From Archilochus colubris (lineage: Eukaryota; Chordata; Aves; Apodiformes; Trochilidae), in assembly GCA_023079485.1 (NCBI GenBank), contig CM041083.1:105663054-105727053 (forward strand): DNA of 64,000 bases, in the 5' to 3' direction. This document shows positions 1 through 12,700 of this stretch, piece after piece. Within the stretch, counting starts at the first letter, position 1; each line of letters opens with the position of its first letter. Below the pieces are notes generated by a model. The model was given only the letters and a program-made list of their open reading frames with translations, was not told where the DNA came from and did not search any database. The position numbers and the translations under genes are program-made.

Positions 1-200
1 CTATAAAACAAGGAGTTGCATCGGTGCACTGGGGGAGCTCCACGGACACAAACACTCCCCCATTGGCTGTCCCAGTGCTGGATCCAGGACCAGTGATTTT
101 CTGCTCTCTCTTGCTTTTGCTTTCTCTTTCCTAAGATCATTAAGTAACCACAATTTTTTCCCAGCTTGAACACACACATATTGTGACTTCTGTCACCTAA
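1..200 (+). mobile_element. Possible LTR fragment (endogenous retrovirus-like)
   Basis: The window opens with a TATA-box-like CTATAAAAC, then a moderately GC-rich segment with CTCCACGGACACAAACACTC, then a pyrimidine-rich stretch (TCTCTCTTGCTTTTGCTTTC). This order resembles the 3' half of an avian retroviral LTR. No terminal CA, primer-binding site or target duplication can be fixed, and the 5' part lies outside the window. It may equally be unique sequence. Confidence 0.22.
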
Positions 201-400
201 ATAATCAGCCTTTATGCTTGTACAGCCTGAACATATATAATAATTTGAGGCATCAGCTTTTATTCCTTCCATACTTCTAACTTAAATCTTATATTCAAAT
301 ACAGGCCTTGAATGTCACTTCACCTTAATTCGATCAAGGGGTATTAGATGGTCATGTTTACCCTATAGTCTGGTTACCCTCTCTGGGAAACCCAGGCCTG

Positions 401-590
401 GGAGGAGGATTGGATCCCGCTGAACCTAGGCTCTTCTCTAAGAAGGAGACTAGAAAGCAAAGGGGTCCAGTCCAAATCTCCCTGGACTGTCATCTGGATT
501 GTGTTACTGAGATGAGGATTTGGACCTAGCTGCACTCAGGCTCCTCTCCAAGAAGGAGACTGGAAGGCAAGGACACAGTTCAAATTCCTG
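401..590. repeat. Diverged tandem duplication, period 110 bp (two copies)
   Basis: A segment starting near 401 recurs at +110. The most similar core is AAGAAGGAGACTAGAAAGCAA (about 441-461), matched by AAGAAGGAGACTGGAAGGCAA (about 551-571). The flanking GGCTC-CTCT and CAGTCCAAAT-like blocks are also shared. The copies differ by scattered substitutions and small indels, so the duplication is old. No known family is recognised. It sits just inside the possible LTR remnant and could be part of a larger decayed element. Confidence 0.6.
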
Positions 591-3585
591 TGTTTCCTGA
601 TCTAGGACATGACACTGGTCCACAGCCATTGTCATAACACAAAGTAAACAAAGCATGACTGGAAATATCTGGGAAGAACCTCTTACTTTCATTAACAGAC
701 AGGAAGGAGTTAGTATAAATGTAAAATTTAACTATTGTAACAGCCTAATGCACAGAACAAGATCAAATACAGTAACAATGCCAAGAAAAGGACTAGACAG
801 AAACATTACTTAAGCAATGCACTTTATGCTAAAGAGACTGAACAGCAACCTTGCTTTCTATTACCAAGCAGCATTTTTTAATCAGATGCATCTTGATTTA
901 CGTAAGCACATCACAGAAGCCATCTGATACATTTTTGCCATCTTCATCAGCACCCTCAGCTCACTACAAAATAATGGTTGCGGTGTGTGCAGAGGCTTCA
1001 GATGCAGCCTTCTGTGTTGACCCAGCAAATGAAATGCAGTTGACTTCAAAAAAGCCCACAGAGTAGAACTGAAAACTTAAAAAGAGTTTCCTGTACACAG
1101 AAGATTGTAGCTGTGCTTTGCTCCTTTTGTCAGCAGGTGACCAGGACTCATGGTTATCATCCACATTACAAATATACCACCATTTTTTCACTACTCACAG
1201 AAAGCAGATACAGAGGCACTTGCTGCTCTCCCCTGGCTCCATCAGTGCTTCAAATATTGAACTCTGAACTGAAACAGCAAGGTTGCAAATTCAAGGAAAG
1301 CTCCCTTTCTTCTTCAATCTCTTTATCTTTCACCTTAGATCTGCCTCTGGTTCCACCAAACAGGTCTGCACATGTTCGTGCTCCTGGCTCATCACAGCAC
1401 TGCCAAAATGGATTAGGATGTCACTGCGATGGGCAATTTCACACCTCAGCTGCTGTGTAAATACTACACTGCCAGACACTGTAGCTGCCTACAGAGCTAA
1501 CAGGCAAGATGCTACAGAAAGGTTCGATTTTCTTTGGACATTACATTTAGCATGGTCGTGCTGTGCTCCTCCAAGTTCCTACATCTGCAGACATCACATC
1601 TGAATAATTAGAGCCCACAGTTATGTAACACCAGATGCTGTCACAAGACACACGCTTGATAAATCAGAGTCACGGACACTTTCTCATCAGGACCTTAACA
1701 TTCCTCAGGGTTAACTGTCCCTTGTCAGATACAGAGGAAATTAATGTCTTAAACAAAGACAACTTAAAAAAATGTCACAATGGTTCGATTGGAATGGTAT
1801 AACAGCAATTTAGAAAAAACCTCAAAGCTTATTTTCATGCATCCAGAGGAACATCAAGACAGCTTTAAAGTGATAGAAAACAGGATTCTGATCCATGAGA
1901 ACAAAGACACGGTACAGTTGCTTTCCTGAAGAGAATTTCTAACAAGCAAGAGTAAGCTATTTCAGTAGTTCCTTATCAAAACAGTAAGACTGGGGGGACT
2001 GAAGGGAGATATATAATTTTTTTTTTTTACTACTTCCCAAAATAATAAATTTAACTTACAGTTAGTACAGTGAACCAAATTCTAAGTAGTTAACAGTATT
2101 TGTCAAAAGGGCACAAGGATGAAAAAATACAAAGAAGGCTCTTCTGTTTCTGCATCACTTACTAAACTCCTAATTTCATTTGACAGTTCACACAAAGCTC
2201 TGTCCACCCTTCACAAGAGAAAACAGGCTTTGAATTTCATTATCAATAGGTTAATGCCAGCAATGCATATGTGCTGAAGAAAGTTCTCCTCACTAGACTA
2301 ACATAAGGTATTTGCTCTGAATTGAAGTGGGACCTACTTAGTGGCACAGAAAAATGAGTGTCACATTTATTTATAGTGTCCCTAATGAGACACCACTGCT
2401 TCTAAGTAAGAGCAAGCAGCTACAGAAAGCTACAGGACATCCAAACTTCCAGTATTTTCATAACGTGATGTAGAGTAACTCCTTTAATGTATTTAAGAAG
2501 TGGTAGAAGAAACAAAGCCACTGTAACCAAAAAATTTTAACTAGCCATCAAAAGTTACAGCTAGATTCCATTTTCATTACTACCATTTCCCTAACTTCAG
2601 AAACAAAAAATCTTTAAAGCCTCTTGACTCAGGCTACTAAGGACATAATGTAATCTGGTTTACACTAGTGTTTACCATTATTATGTCTGATGACACATGG
2701 ATTTAGGACAAAAATTCAGATGTGCTTAATAAAAGAAAATGCATTCTGATCTGTCTATATACAAAAGTGCTGATGATCCAATAGTGAAAACATTACAACA
2801 AAGTGGTTGAATATGCTACACAACAGTTGATTAGGGATTACTTTGAAACAAATCTGGGAAAAACAAGAAGACAGAGGAAAACATTCAAGCAAAGAAGCAC
2901 AGAGGCCACTGCAGCTGCCTCTCCTGCCTGTGGAAGAAAGAGCAGCCAAGAGGGCTTTCGGCATGGCTGGCACAGGCATGTGCATCCCCAGGCCCCTGGT
3001 GCACAGGGAGCACCAATCACTCATGTGGGACAGGAAGGGCAGCTGGGGCAGTGGATGACAACCAGTGGCCAACATTATCTCCCTGAGATACACTGAGGGC
3101 AAGAGGCATGGGAGGCATGGCTCCTGGAACACCAGGCCCAGCAGCAGGGGCGGGGGCTCATGGATAATTTGGAAAGAGTTCAAAGAAGAATCAAAGAGCA
3201 ATAGTGAGATCATGTATCCAGCACAGAGGAAGTGCTTGATTCCAGAAATAGTCCATTTAATCTGGACAAGCCTAGCTGCAGTTTACAACCACTTTCAGAT
3301 ATTTAAAATTTGGTAACATCTTAATTTATCACACAAATAGCTAACAAGATCAAGTTGCTGAATAACACTGAACAGGATTCAGTGATATTGACCAACTGCA
3401 CCCCCAAGAGTGCTCCTGCAAGTATCCTACCCACTACTAGAGGTTGCTCTGTTGACATGGAAAATGCCTGCCTAACATGGATACCTGTATCCATTGCCAC
3501 TGCTATGACACTTGGAAACAGGTCCAATGAACAATGCCTGCCATCTTCCATGATAGTCCCGATTCATACAGAACCACCAACTGGT
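591..3585. other. APP: Intron 2 sequence, no gene recognised
   Basis: Mostly AT-rich unique sequence with a T10 run near 2020. Between about 2900 and 3180 the composition becomes clearly richer in G and C than the surroundings, and open frames occur on both strands: 2755-3213 on the minus strand (152 codons) and 2803-3096 on the plus strand. Neither resembles a known protein. The local GC rise suggests an old insertion or a conserved non-coding block. Confidence 0.4.
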
Positions 3586-3725
3586 TAAGACTGGAAGGGA
3601 CCTCTGGAGCTCACCTGAGACCTCTCCCTCCTGCCCAAGCAGAGCCACCCAGAGCTAGTTGCCCAGATAGCTTTTTAGTATCTCAAGGACTCCACAGCCT
3701 CTCTCTGGGGAACCTCCGCCAGGGT
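3586..3725 (-). mobile_element. CR1 LINE 3'-end fragment
   Basis: Read on the plus strand, the segment runs from AAGACTGGAAGGGACCTCTGG, with a gap, to CTCCACAGCCTCTCTCTGGG. These are the reverse complements of conserved blocks in the CR1 3' region. The terminal octamer repeat is missing and the copy is well diverged, so it is an old, 5'-truncated and 3'-eroded insertion. It is on the same strand as APP. Confidence 0.75.
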
Positions 3726-6700
3726 TCAAATACCATCAGTAAATACAAAAGAAATCCCCAGTAGATACTTCTTTTTTTCTTTTTTTTTTTTTTTAAATAG
3801 TAATCAATCCTTGATATATGACTATAAAAATAAGTTTCTTAACCTAGTCATACACACTCACAAAAGAAAAACTCTGCACACCTTGGTGCAATCTTGAAGT
3901 GATACTTAAGCATAATAATTTAAGACATAAGTCATATCTGATAGTGGAAGACATTTAAATTAAAAAACACAGTACTTCACCTCTTGGTACTATTCATTAT
4001 GCCCCTCATCTTCTAGATCGTTCATAATATTGCTTCTTTTATTGTATTTTCAAATAATTTTGAAAGGTTTACAAGGTAAGCTAATGATTAGGAGGTTGAT
4101 GGAGTTATTTCAATTTCTGCATTTTCTGAAGTACTTATTAAAGTAACAATAGAAATAAGTATGTGTAACCATTTACCTCTGTGCTTTAAATGTACAAAGA
4201 AATTTTTATCATTTCAGTGAAGCAGTCTGCTAGCAGTTACTGCAAACACAAAAGAATACCTGCATTTAATAACCAGTGTTTAGAAAGACTGGTCTTAAAA
4301 TGCTCGTGGAAAATGTCCTTTGACAGCAAGTCTGAAGGACAGCTAAACAATGCTTCAACTATGAAAAAAACCCTTCAGTTCCAGATTAACAAATTATATA
4401 TGGATCAAAACTATTTCTATTCCATTCTAGAATATGTCTTTAAATAAATAAATAATACAGAAAAAATTCTTTTGAGGATTTTCCTGTCAGAGAGTATAAA
4501 GCAACTTCCCTGTTAAAACCACAGAAAGAAACAAAAAGCTGCTTCTCAGTATTTTGCATAGGTATGTTACTGAAGACCAGAAACAAGCACACACACTGCA
4601 ATCATTTTCAAGCATCTGGCATGTCCACATAGAGGAAGAATATGCTAGATGTTCCTGTGTGTCCATGTACACTGTCTCTGTGAGCTTTCCCATCTTGCAC
4701 CTCAGAAGCAGTGATGCTGCAGAGCCCCTGATGCTGTGATGCTGTCCCTGATCAGCTGCAGCAGTAGTGGCATCACATGAGAAGCAATGACACTGCCAAC
4801 CCTGAATAAAATGCCCTGTTCCCAGTCTCCGAGTTGGTACCTGAAAGATAGACAGCTATACACAGATTGAAGTTACAATGCATGCCAAGTGTAAAAATAC
4901 TCTAGTTATTATTGGCTTTTAGGACTACTTTTCTGTATTACTTTGAAGGGTTTTGAATCTTCATTGATTAAGATCTAAACTCAGAACTGGCAATGAGAAG
5001 CAGGGAGTGAAAAGCCCCAGATATTTGCTCCTGCAATTTCATCAGCACAACACTGCAGGCTTTTGCACCAATTTCTAGCTCCCACTTGGGAAGTGAGAAC
5101 CCTTTTAACTTTAAGTTTAAAAGAAAATAGAAGTAATCAATTCTTAAAAGCAACACCACACTCGATTACTTAGAGTAAATAAATAAAACCAAGCTGACTG
5201 TCTTCCAAACTAGACAATTATTTCTTTTAATTCAACTCTGGGACAAGTTTCCGAAGCCATACTACTTCATATCTTCAGCCACATCACCCATTATCCACCC
5301 ATTATATCCTTCAGTTTTTAACGGCTGCAGCCTCACTAGCTGTGTCAATCCTCACAGGATTTCATGTATTCACGAGGAGTTTCATGTATTGCTCTTAAAA
5401 CTATTCTTAAGAGTTCATCTGACAAATCATCCTCCTCCCTTCCAACATCTCAGCTGCTTCACAGTTACAGACAGAGCTGCTAGTCAAGGGCTTCACCCAC
5501 TATTTTAACTCCTTCCACACCCATTCTTGCCTCTTAATCCACCCATTCTGACATCATGTTAGTTCCTGTTTCCAATCTGCCTGGTCACCCTGTGATTCTC
5601 AAGTCCCATGCTAAAAGACAGATGCTCTATCCTCTTATCCTAAGCATCTTTTAAGCCTCCTCATCTTTTTCCTCGAAGTGTGCAAAGCCAGCATACATTT
5701 CAGCACTAGAACTGGTTTTCTTCATTACTGATCCTATCCTATGGAAAAGAAAAAAACAAGAAAAAACCTCACAAGTGTGTGTGAGACGAGCTGATGAACC
5801 TTCTAAGCATTATCCATGGATAGGGAGAGGAGATGGGGGCAGAGAAGGAAGAAAGATCAAGAGGCTGCTGTGGTTTCACTCCTGGACATGAGGACATGGA
5901 CTGAACTCTGTGAGCAGGGTATATACAAAATCCTCGTACAGTATCCCGAGTGCTTTTGGTATTGAGAGTGGTAGAAACACGAGGTGGTTTTAGTACTGTA
6001 GCCATTTGGGTTGGTTCACCCATCTGTACACAATTTCTTCTCTGAAAAATTCCTAACATGCCTTTATCTGGAATTTCACGGACGGCTTCCACCTACCTTG
6101 CAATTAAAGCATTCAGAAAAACTGCCAGATGGGAGGTAGCCTGCTGTACCCTAATTCGTGCACAGGGCTCCATGCATTAACACAGATTTACTTGAACAGT
6201 CCCACACCGGCTCCTCTCTGAGTGCTTTCCTCTGCACAAAAAAGGGAGGCAGAAGTCCATGGATGCAAAAATAAGCCTGCATGGTCAACCACATCCTCCT
6301 CACTGCCTTCCAAGTCTTTGATTTAATAGCACAAATATGTTTGCATGCAATAGGAAAACCAAACAAAAAATCAGCCCTGCCAGGCCAATGCTGTCTACCA
6401 CATTAGGTCTCTAGAGTCTCTCTGGTATAATTACAGAGGATATACAGCTGCTCGTACTGTAAAATCTCAGAGTAAACAGGATTGGACTTTTGGTCTCTTC
6501 TAAGCTGCTTCTTTGTCTGCCTTAAACACTTCTTGGTTTACATGCAGGAAGAACTTCTGTTTCTCTGTAGACAGGAATTTCTATTCACAGAGAGACAGCA
6601 AAGCCCACTTTGTCATAAGCCTAATCAAGGTTTCACTCTGCTCAAATACAGATACATAAGATGAAACCATTAACAGGCAGATGTAGTCTCTAGTGATGCT

Positions 6701-9700
6701 GTAAGAGTAACAGATTTGGGAATTTTGGGAGTTTAGTTGATTGGGGTTAAGTTTTGGGGTTTTTTTGGCTTTCTTTGATTGTGCTTTTTAAAAATTTTTT
6801 TAAAAATAAGTTGCTACAGGAATAAGGGTAAGTATTAGAACATGAGACAGACTAATACCTAGCTCAGGTTAACAGGATATTTTTTCATAAAAGTAAAGTG
6901 TGTGATCATGCATAAAGGATGTCCTCCCAAGAGGGAAAAAGCCACATACAGAGAAGTAGTTAAAAATAGTAATTTAAAAACAAACTAAACCTCCTCCTCT
7001 AGGCATGATGCAAGACTGCACCTATCCCATTCCCTCTTTAAGAGACGCTTAGTGTATCAAGGAAGGTGGAATAGGTAGAGAGTTTGGGTCTGGTTTCCCA
7101 GATTCTCCTGCAGGCTGCCATCCCTCCGTAACACGTCAGTGGGAGAAAGGCCCAATACATGAATTGCTAGTGATCTGCTCAAGATACCTTACATATAGAG
7201 AGGGTTTTCAAACTAAATTGTGTTGGCTACAACACCAGCATCCAAGAGACTGCCATAAAGGCTCAGATATCTGACCTGGACCTTCAGGAATGGTCCTTTG
7301 CAGGACTATTTTTTTAGAAAAGCTAGCATTAAAAGGGGGAAAAAAAAAAAAAAAAAAAGAGACCTGTCTTTTTCCTGTATTTTCATGATGCAGATGAAAG
7401 ACTGTGTTTCATCTAAAGCCTGAAATGCTTCACAAAGGGCCATCAGGAAAAGCAGCAGTTCTCACGCCAACAATTTCTGCCCCAAGACAGAGGACTGTTT
7501 TGAAAGCATTCAGTTAAGCAATTTATTATATTTGTGAGAATTACTACAAGTGGAATTTTAGAAATTTTTTTTCTCCAGGTTTTGAAAGAAGTCCTATATG
7601 TAAGTGGGCTACAGTAGACATTTCAAATCACAAAAATTACCTGAACTAGTTTTGCAAGTTTCACCTAAAGAAACATGTACCATCCATCAAATAGGAACAT
7701 ATGTGACTGTAACTGAGTTTAGGTATGTTAAATCACAGTACAAAACATACCTAAGCAGCAGCATATAATCTACAAAAATATGCTTGAAAAAATATAAGTG
7801 TTCTCTATTCAACTATTTCCAAGTTTCACTGCTTATGAAATGACCTACTTTATGTCAAAGTTGTCCTCAGGGCCGTGCAAAAACTGTCACAAAGTAACAG
7901 GCCTGGGAACTCATTTTTAATAATCTAATTAATTTATGCATTCTTGAGTTTACTGAGGAACTAGCCAAAGGGTAATTTAATAATCTAAGAGCCTAAATTC
8001 AGCTGTATGCATGCCCCAAAAGACAAATGAGGCTGTGATTTCCCTTTTCATGAAATGAGCTTCAGGCTCTAGTACCAAGAATGTGAAGTGGTAACGTAAG
8101 GTCATATTCTGAAACAGTGGTTGTACTCCATCATCCAAAATACAAAAAAAACCCATACGTGGTTTAGTTCTGTAGTGAAATGAATTACAGAAAAAGTTCA
8201 GGAAACATGTAAGTTGGAAACAGACTACACAGTGTTCTAAAATGCAACCCAAGCTTTAGAGAAGTTAAAGGTTGAACGTGAGGAACAAAATTGCAGGAAG
8301 CACATCTGCAGAAAACATCCAGATCAGTAACATTTCTTGTTTGTGAACAGCACAGCAATGTACATTCCATGTGTTGGACAGATCCTCTGACACAGGATAC
8401 ACACAGTAATTACCTAAATGGCTTTAATATGTCATTACTTTTTTCATTTAAATCAAGCAGCGTTTCTTTTATATATAATTCTTGTTCTTGTGCATGAAAT
8501 ATACATTACAGAGACTATAGCTTTAAAATACAAACACAAACCATTTAGTACCAGTAGAAAATGTTAAAAAGTTTCCTACCTAAAGAATTCACATCTTCCT
8601 TCACAAATATTTATAAATTTGTATTTTTCTCGAAGTTAAGTCTTTCTCCTAACATTTGGTCCAGATTAATCAGAACTGCCTTATCACTGTCTCACACAAA
8701 TAGTTACTTTGTATCCAAAATGCTCTTGTAGGACTGTAAACTGAAGAACACACAACAGAAATTAAACCAGGCATTTCTTACTTCCATCACTAGTATTATC
8801 TATACCTCAGATCAAACCAAGTTCACTATCAAGGCTCACCTGTAGAAACTGTCACTAAGCATTTACAGAGTGAAATCTACTCAAGGGAACTGCAGTTTGG
8901 AGCTGCTATCAAAAGAGATTTTGACTTAGTCTTTTAACTGTTCACATGTGCTTAAGTTGGAAATAGGAGACTTTATGAAATAACAGTCCTCCAAAGCAGA
9001 GACAATACATTTCAGTACTGAAATGTGAAAGATGAATAAACTGAGCAAATGCACTTCAGCATGATTAAACCTACGTGGACTTATTCGGGACTTCATTTTA
9101 AACTTGCACCATCTTTTAATCTGAAATAATTTTCAAATGCAGAAAATTCCTTAGGATACAAATGTTTGTATAAAGATATGCCCCATGCATCCCCTTAAAA
9201 AAAAAAAAAAATCACCGAGAAACCAACTATTTGAAGTACTTCAGAAATTTGGACTTTAGGAGACCTGAAAAGCTTCCACAACACTTTTACCTGCTTCACA
9301 TACTCAATTTGCCACCTACAAATGTCTTTGAAACAGAGCGTGGAAATTTGTCCAAGAAAGATGTAAAAACTTTGGCTTATTTTGGTAAACTGGTTGGTGC
9401 TTTCATTTTCAGTTGCTAAATTGGACTGAAAACAGCTTATCCAAATTTTCTGCTAAATACTATAGTAGATAAAGAAAGAAGCCATCACCCAGAGCCTATG
9501 AATGATGTCCATGAAGGTATTTAACATCTCCCCAGCCATCTCCCCTTTTGAAAATAAAGGCTTTCAGACAACAACCTTTTAGATGAACCTGTGCCCTGCA
9601 GTCCATAGGCAACTGCAAGTTTGAAAGTAAAGCAAGAAATGAAGTGGCCATCATTACCTGTGGTTTACCATTACGTGAAGTCCTGCCATCTTTTTTCTAC

Positions 9701-9726
9701 AATAGACTTCCAAGTCTGCCAGACTG
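3726..9726. other. APP: Intron 2 sequence with poly-T/poly-A runs; one weak exon-like stretch
   Basis: AT-rich unique sequence. It contains a T-rich run at 3771-3795, a GT-rich tract at about 6738-6775 and an A19 run at 7340-7358. Minus-strand positions 5924-6092 hold an open, CpG-containing stretch that is described separately. No other gene, RNA or mobile element is recognised. Confidence 0.4.
5924..6092 (-). other. Exon-like open segment, unidentified
   Basis: On the minus strand a frame opens directly after a TAG that could serve as the AG of a splice acceptor. It reads VEAVREIPDKGMLG, then FQRRNCVQMGEPTQM, then PPRVSTTLNTKST. First codon positions are mostly purines, and several CpGs occur in a region that otherwise has few; both are typical of coding sequence. 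Against this, the upstream pyrimidine tract is short, no strong donor follows (GTACGA and GTATAT are weak), the frame runs on to a stop near 5769, and I do not recognise the protein. Many chance frames of similar length exist in this window. It could be an old retrocopy fragment or chance. Confidence 0.2.
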
Positions 9727-9752
9727 CACACACACACACACACACACACACA
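9727..9752 (+). repeat. (CA)13 dinucleotide microsatellite
   Basis: Thirteen uninterrupted CA units, or TG on the APP transcript strand. This length is normally polymorphic in vertebrate populations. Confidence 0.95.
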
Positions 9753-12700
9753 ATACCTGAAGTGGCAAGACTGAGTTAGCTGTGGGTCTGAGACACTGTC
9801 TCCCAGGGAAATTCAGCTGTGTAACACTCGGTTTGCACTCTTTTTTAGTATTATAGTATTATCTCATTACTGTATTTTAACCCACATAGAAAATTCCCCT
9901 CTTTTGCAGTGTTACCAAAGCATACCCACCTGGCTTGGTTTCTTTTCTGGCAATGAGAAAATAAGGTTAAACTCTCATCCCCTCAGACCCATACCCACGC
10001 TCCACCACTGCACATTCACCTCAACCCCCAGCTACTCATGAGTTGTTCATGCAGCATAGGAGAGCTTAGGGACCAAAGCTCTTGAGCAGTTTTATCACTG
10101 ACAGCTAATAAACATTGCTGCAGAGCCTGGATATGGAAATTTGTAGATATAAGGAGGGGAAACGTTCTGACAGAAGTTTCTCGTTAATTGTTATAGAAGC
10201 AACAGATCTAGATGTGCCTGAAGTTCCCAGATATTAGAGTTACTACAGGCATCTGTACATTTAACAGAAGCTGCTAAGAGGGTTGAGACCTGAAGAAGAG
10301 ACTTCCTCACTGCTCCATCCCCCACTGAAAAAAGAAGCTAAACATTTTCTTGCCAGCCTTCTGCCTCATGCAATCTGTTCCCATACAGATGGCTAAACAT
10401 TTTTGAGGCCTTGTACTGCATGCTCCACTGAAGTCAATGGGAACCCCGACACCAGCTTCTCTTAACAGAAAGACTGAATCCATCAACCCAAAGAAAGCCA
10501 GAAAAAGGAAAAGTCCTTTTTTTTTTTTTTCCCCACCTTTCTCCTACAAAAGAACAATCTCAAATGGATTTGGATGGCTGCCTAATGGAGAATCCAGAAC
10601 TTCAAATTTCTCCCAATGACTCAACTGACCACAGTGATGTTCATCCTTAAAGAACAACAGTTGTGACCGTAACATTAAGTCAAATCATATCCAATAAAAC
10701 TTCCACACCAATATATGCAAGACTCAAGCAGAAACAGGATGTGCACTTCAGCATGCTCCAAGACATGTTGAGCAAAGGGAACATTAGAATAAACTTAGCA
10801 ATTCCAAGTCAATTATGAATCTTCTGAGATGCATTAATCCTGAATTTTAAAGCATAGGGAAAAGTATCCTGCATTTGTTTTCCAACTCAAAATACTGAGC
10901 AGCTGAAACATGCCCCTCTGCACCAAGCATCATGCCAGCAGATCTCTCAAAGTGCTCACAAAATGGACGAAGACTCTGGCCAAGAGCATAGAGCACCCAT
11001 CTAAGCCAGATACTTTTTCACAGAGTCGAAAGGACAAAATATCATTGTGTATTTTCAGTCCAAGTACTGTATGAATCAGGCTTTCACCATGAAACAAAAA
11101 AAATTATGTCAACTTAACATGAGTACCAGTGTTAACAGTTTGCTGACGGAGTGGCAGCTACTTGCCAAGCTACTTGCCACTCTTATCCTGGGTGAGCTTC
11201 CTGTGTTACTTGAAATCTGAAACATGCAAGCTTGGCAAGATGGTCATCAAACGTGATACAAAACATATTTCAACCATTTCCAAAATACATGGGAGGAACA
11301 GATAAATACATCTGTCATCTTAAGAGCTTAGCATCACCTGCACTCCACAGACATTTGTGATCTTCTTCTACAGTTGTTGAATCCTTTGCTCTTGAAGAGC
11401 ATAACAAGGACATTTGCAATAGGATTTAATTTCAGCTGAAGCTTGCACCCTGTTCTCACTGAAGCACGATGTCCAAAGACATACAAGGACATTACTATAG
11501 CAAAGATACACTGGGCTAAAGTTTAAAATCAGGAAAGAAAGTGTGTCAATGGTTGAATATTCCTCTAAAAAGCCAATTGAGAGAGCAGGTTTAATGTGTA
11601 GCATCAGTCCTCTGCCTGAGGATTCAGTTATCATATGTCTGATCTGCCTGATGATGGACACCAGAGGGCTTTGCACAAATGACGAGCAAGAAGAGAGCAA
11701 CAGCACATGAAAAACCCCAGCTACTTTTACTGCTTGAAGGTACAAAAAAAGTTTCAGCATGAAACAGATCAACATTTCCAATTCTGAAGCTAAGAAAGCA
11801 GAAGAGGACAACACATGCTGAGTACACCACTGACAAAAGGTGTTGATGGAGTTTACTAAGTTTACAAGAGACTACTTCTCCTTGATCACTGTGTAACAAT
11901 TCCTCAATTAATCAGTTGCTTGAGGCCACTTATTAAAATGTCATTGTTATGGTTGCATCCAACTAAACAAGCTCAGAGCATCTCAAGAACAGGACACACT
12001 GCATGGGAAACCCTAGCAAAGGGATAAAAGGAAAGAATAACAAGAAAGGGGCTTCAAGTACTATCAAACTCAACCTTTGGCATACAACTGACTTGCTCTT
12101 CATCATCGAAAGGTTCTCTACAACAGCATTAAACAGACTGGCATAATGCATAGTACAAAAACATTTTCCAAATTAATTGCTGTACAAGCAGGTATACTTG
12201 GAGTCATTACCGTGACTGCAACTCAGTAGCAGTAATATAATCAAATAATTTTTGTTCTTGCATGCTTTTTCCAATCTGCCAATTCCTTAATCTCCAGAAA
12301 GAACTTCAATTTTGAAATAAAGTATGGTAATTTACCATATGTCTTCTTTTGTTTTTGCTTCACAGTGACACTGACAAACAGTATATGTAACTTAAAATGA
12401 TCTTTGGCACCATCTCTCCTGCAGAAATTAAATTCACTGAATAGGACTGAAGTAAAAATAAATCAAGCCTGACCATTTCAATCAAGTACTTTTTGATGGA
12501 AAAGATATTCAAAGTGATGAAGAAAGAACAAACAAAAAACCCTTAACACTGCTTTGGACTGGCCTGGGAAAGAGATTACTTTTTTCCTCAGAGCCACACC
12601 TACGCTTCTGTTGAAACTTTTAGAAATGAAAAAAGCAGATCAAAGCTTTAAATGCTCTTATCTTCAGGATTATGTTATCATGCAATCTACTTTATTACTG

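Noticed and set aside
504..692. 62-codon minus-strand frame with a signal-peptide-like start, near the LTR-like segment
   Set aside because: Short, spans the tandem duplication, and has no recognisable envelope or secreted-protein feature beyond hydrophobicity.
2755..3213. 152-codon minus-strand frame
   Set aside because: Leu/Cys/Pro-rich from the GC-rich patch, with an overlapping open frame on the other strand. No homologue recognised.
3720..3740. tRNA B-box-like GGGTTCAAATACC
   Set aside because: No A box or cloverleaf around it; it abuts a CR1 fragment.
11368..11814. 148-codon minus-strand frame
   Set aside because: Hydrophobic and Ser/Leu-rich but unrecognised; likely chance.
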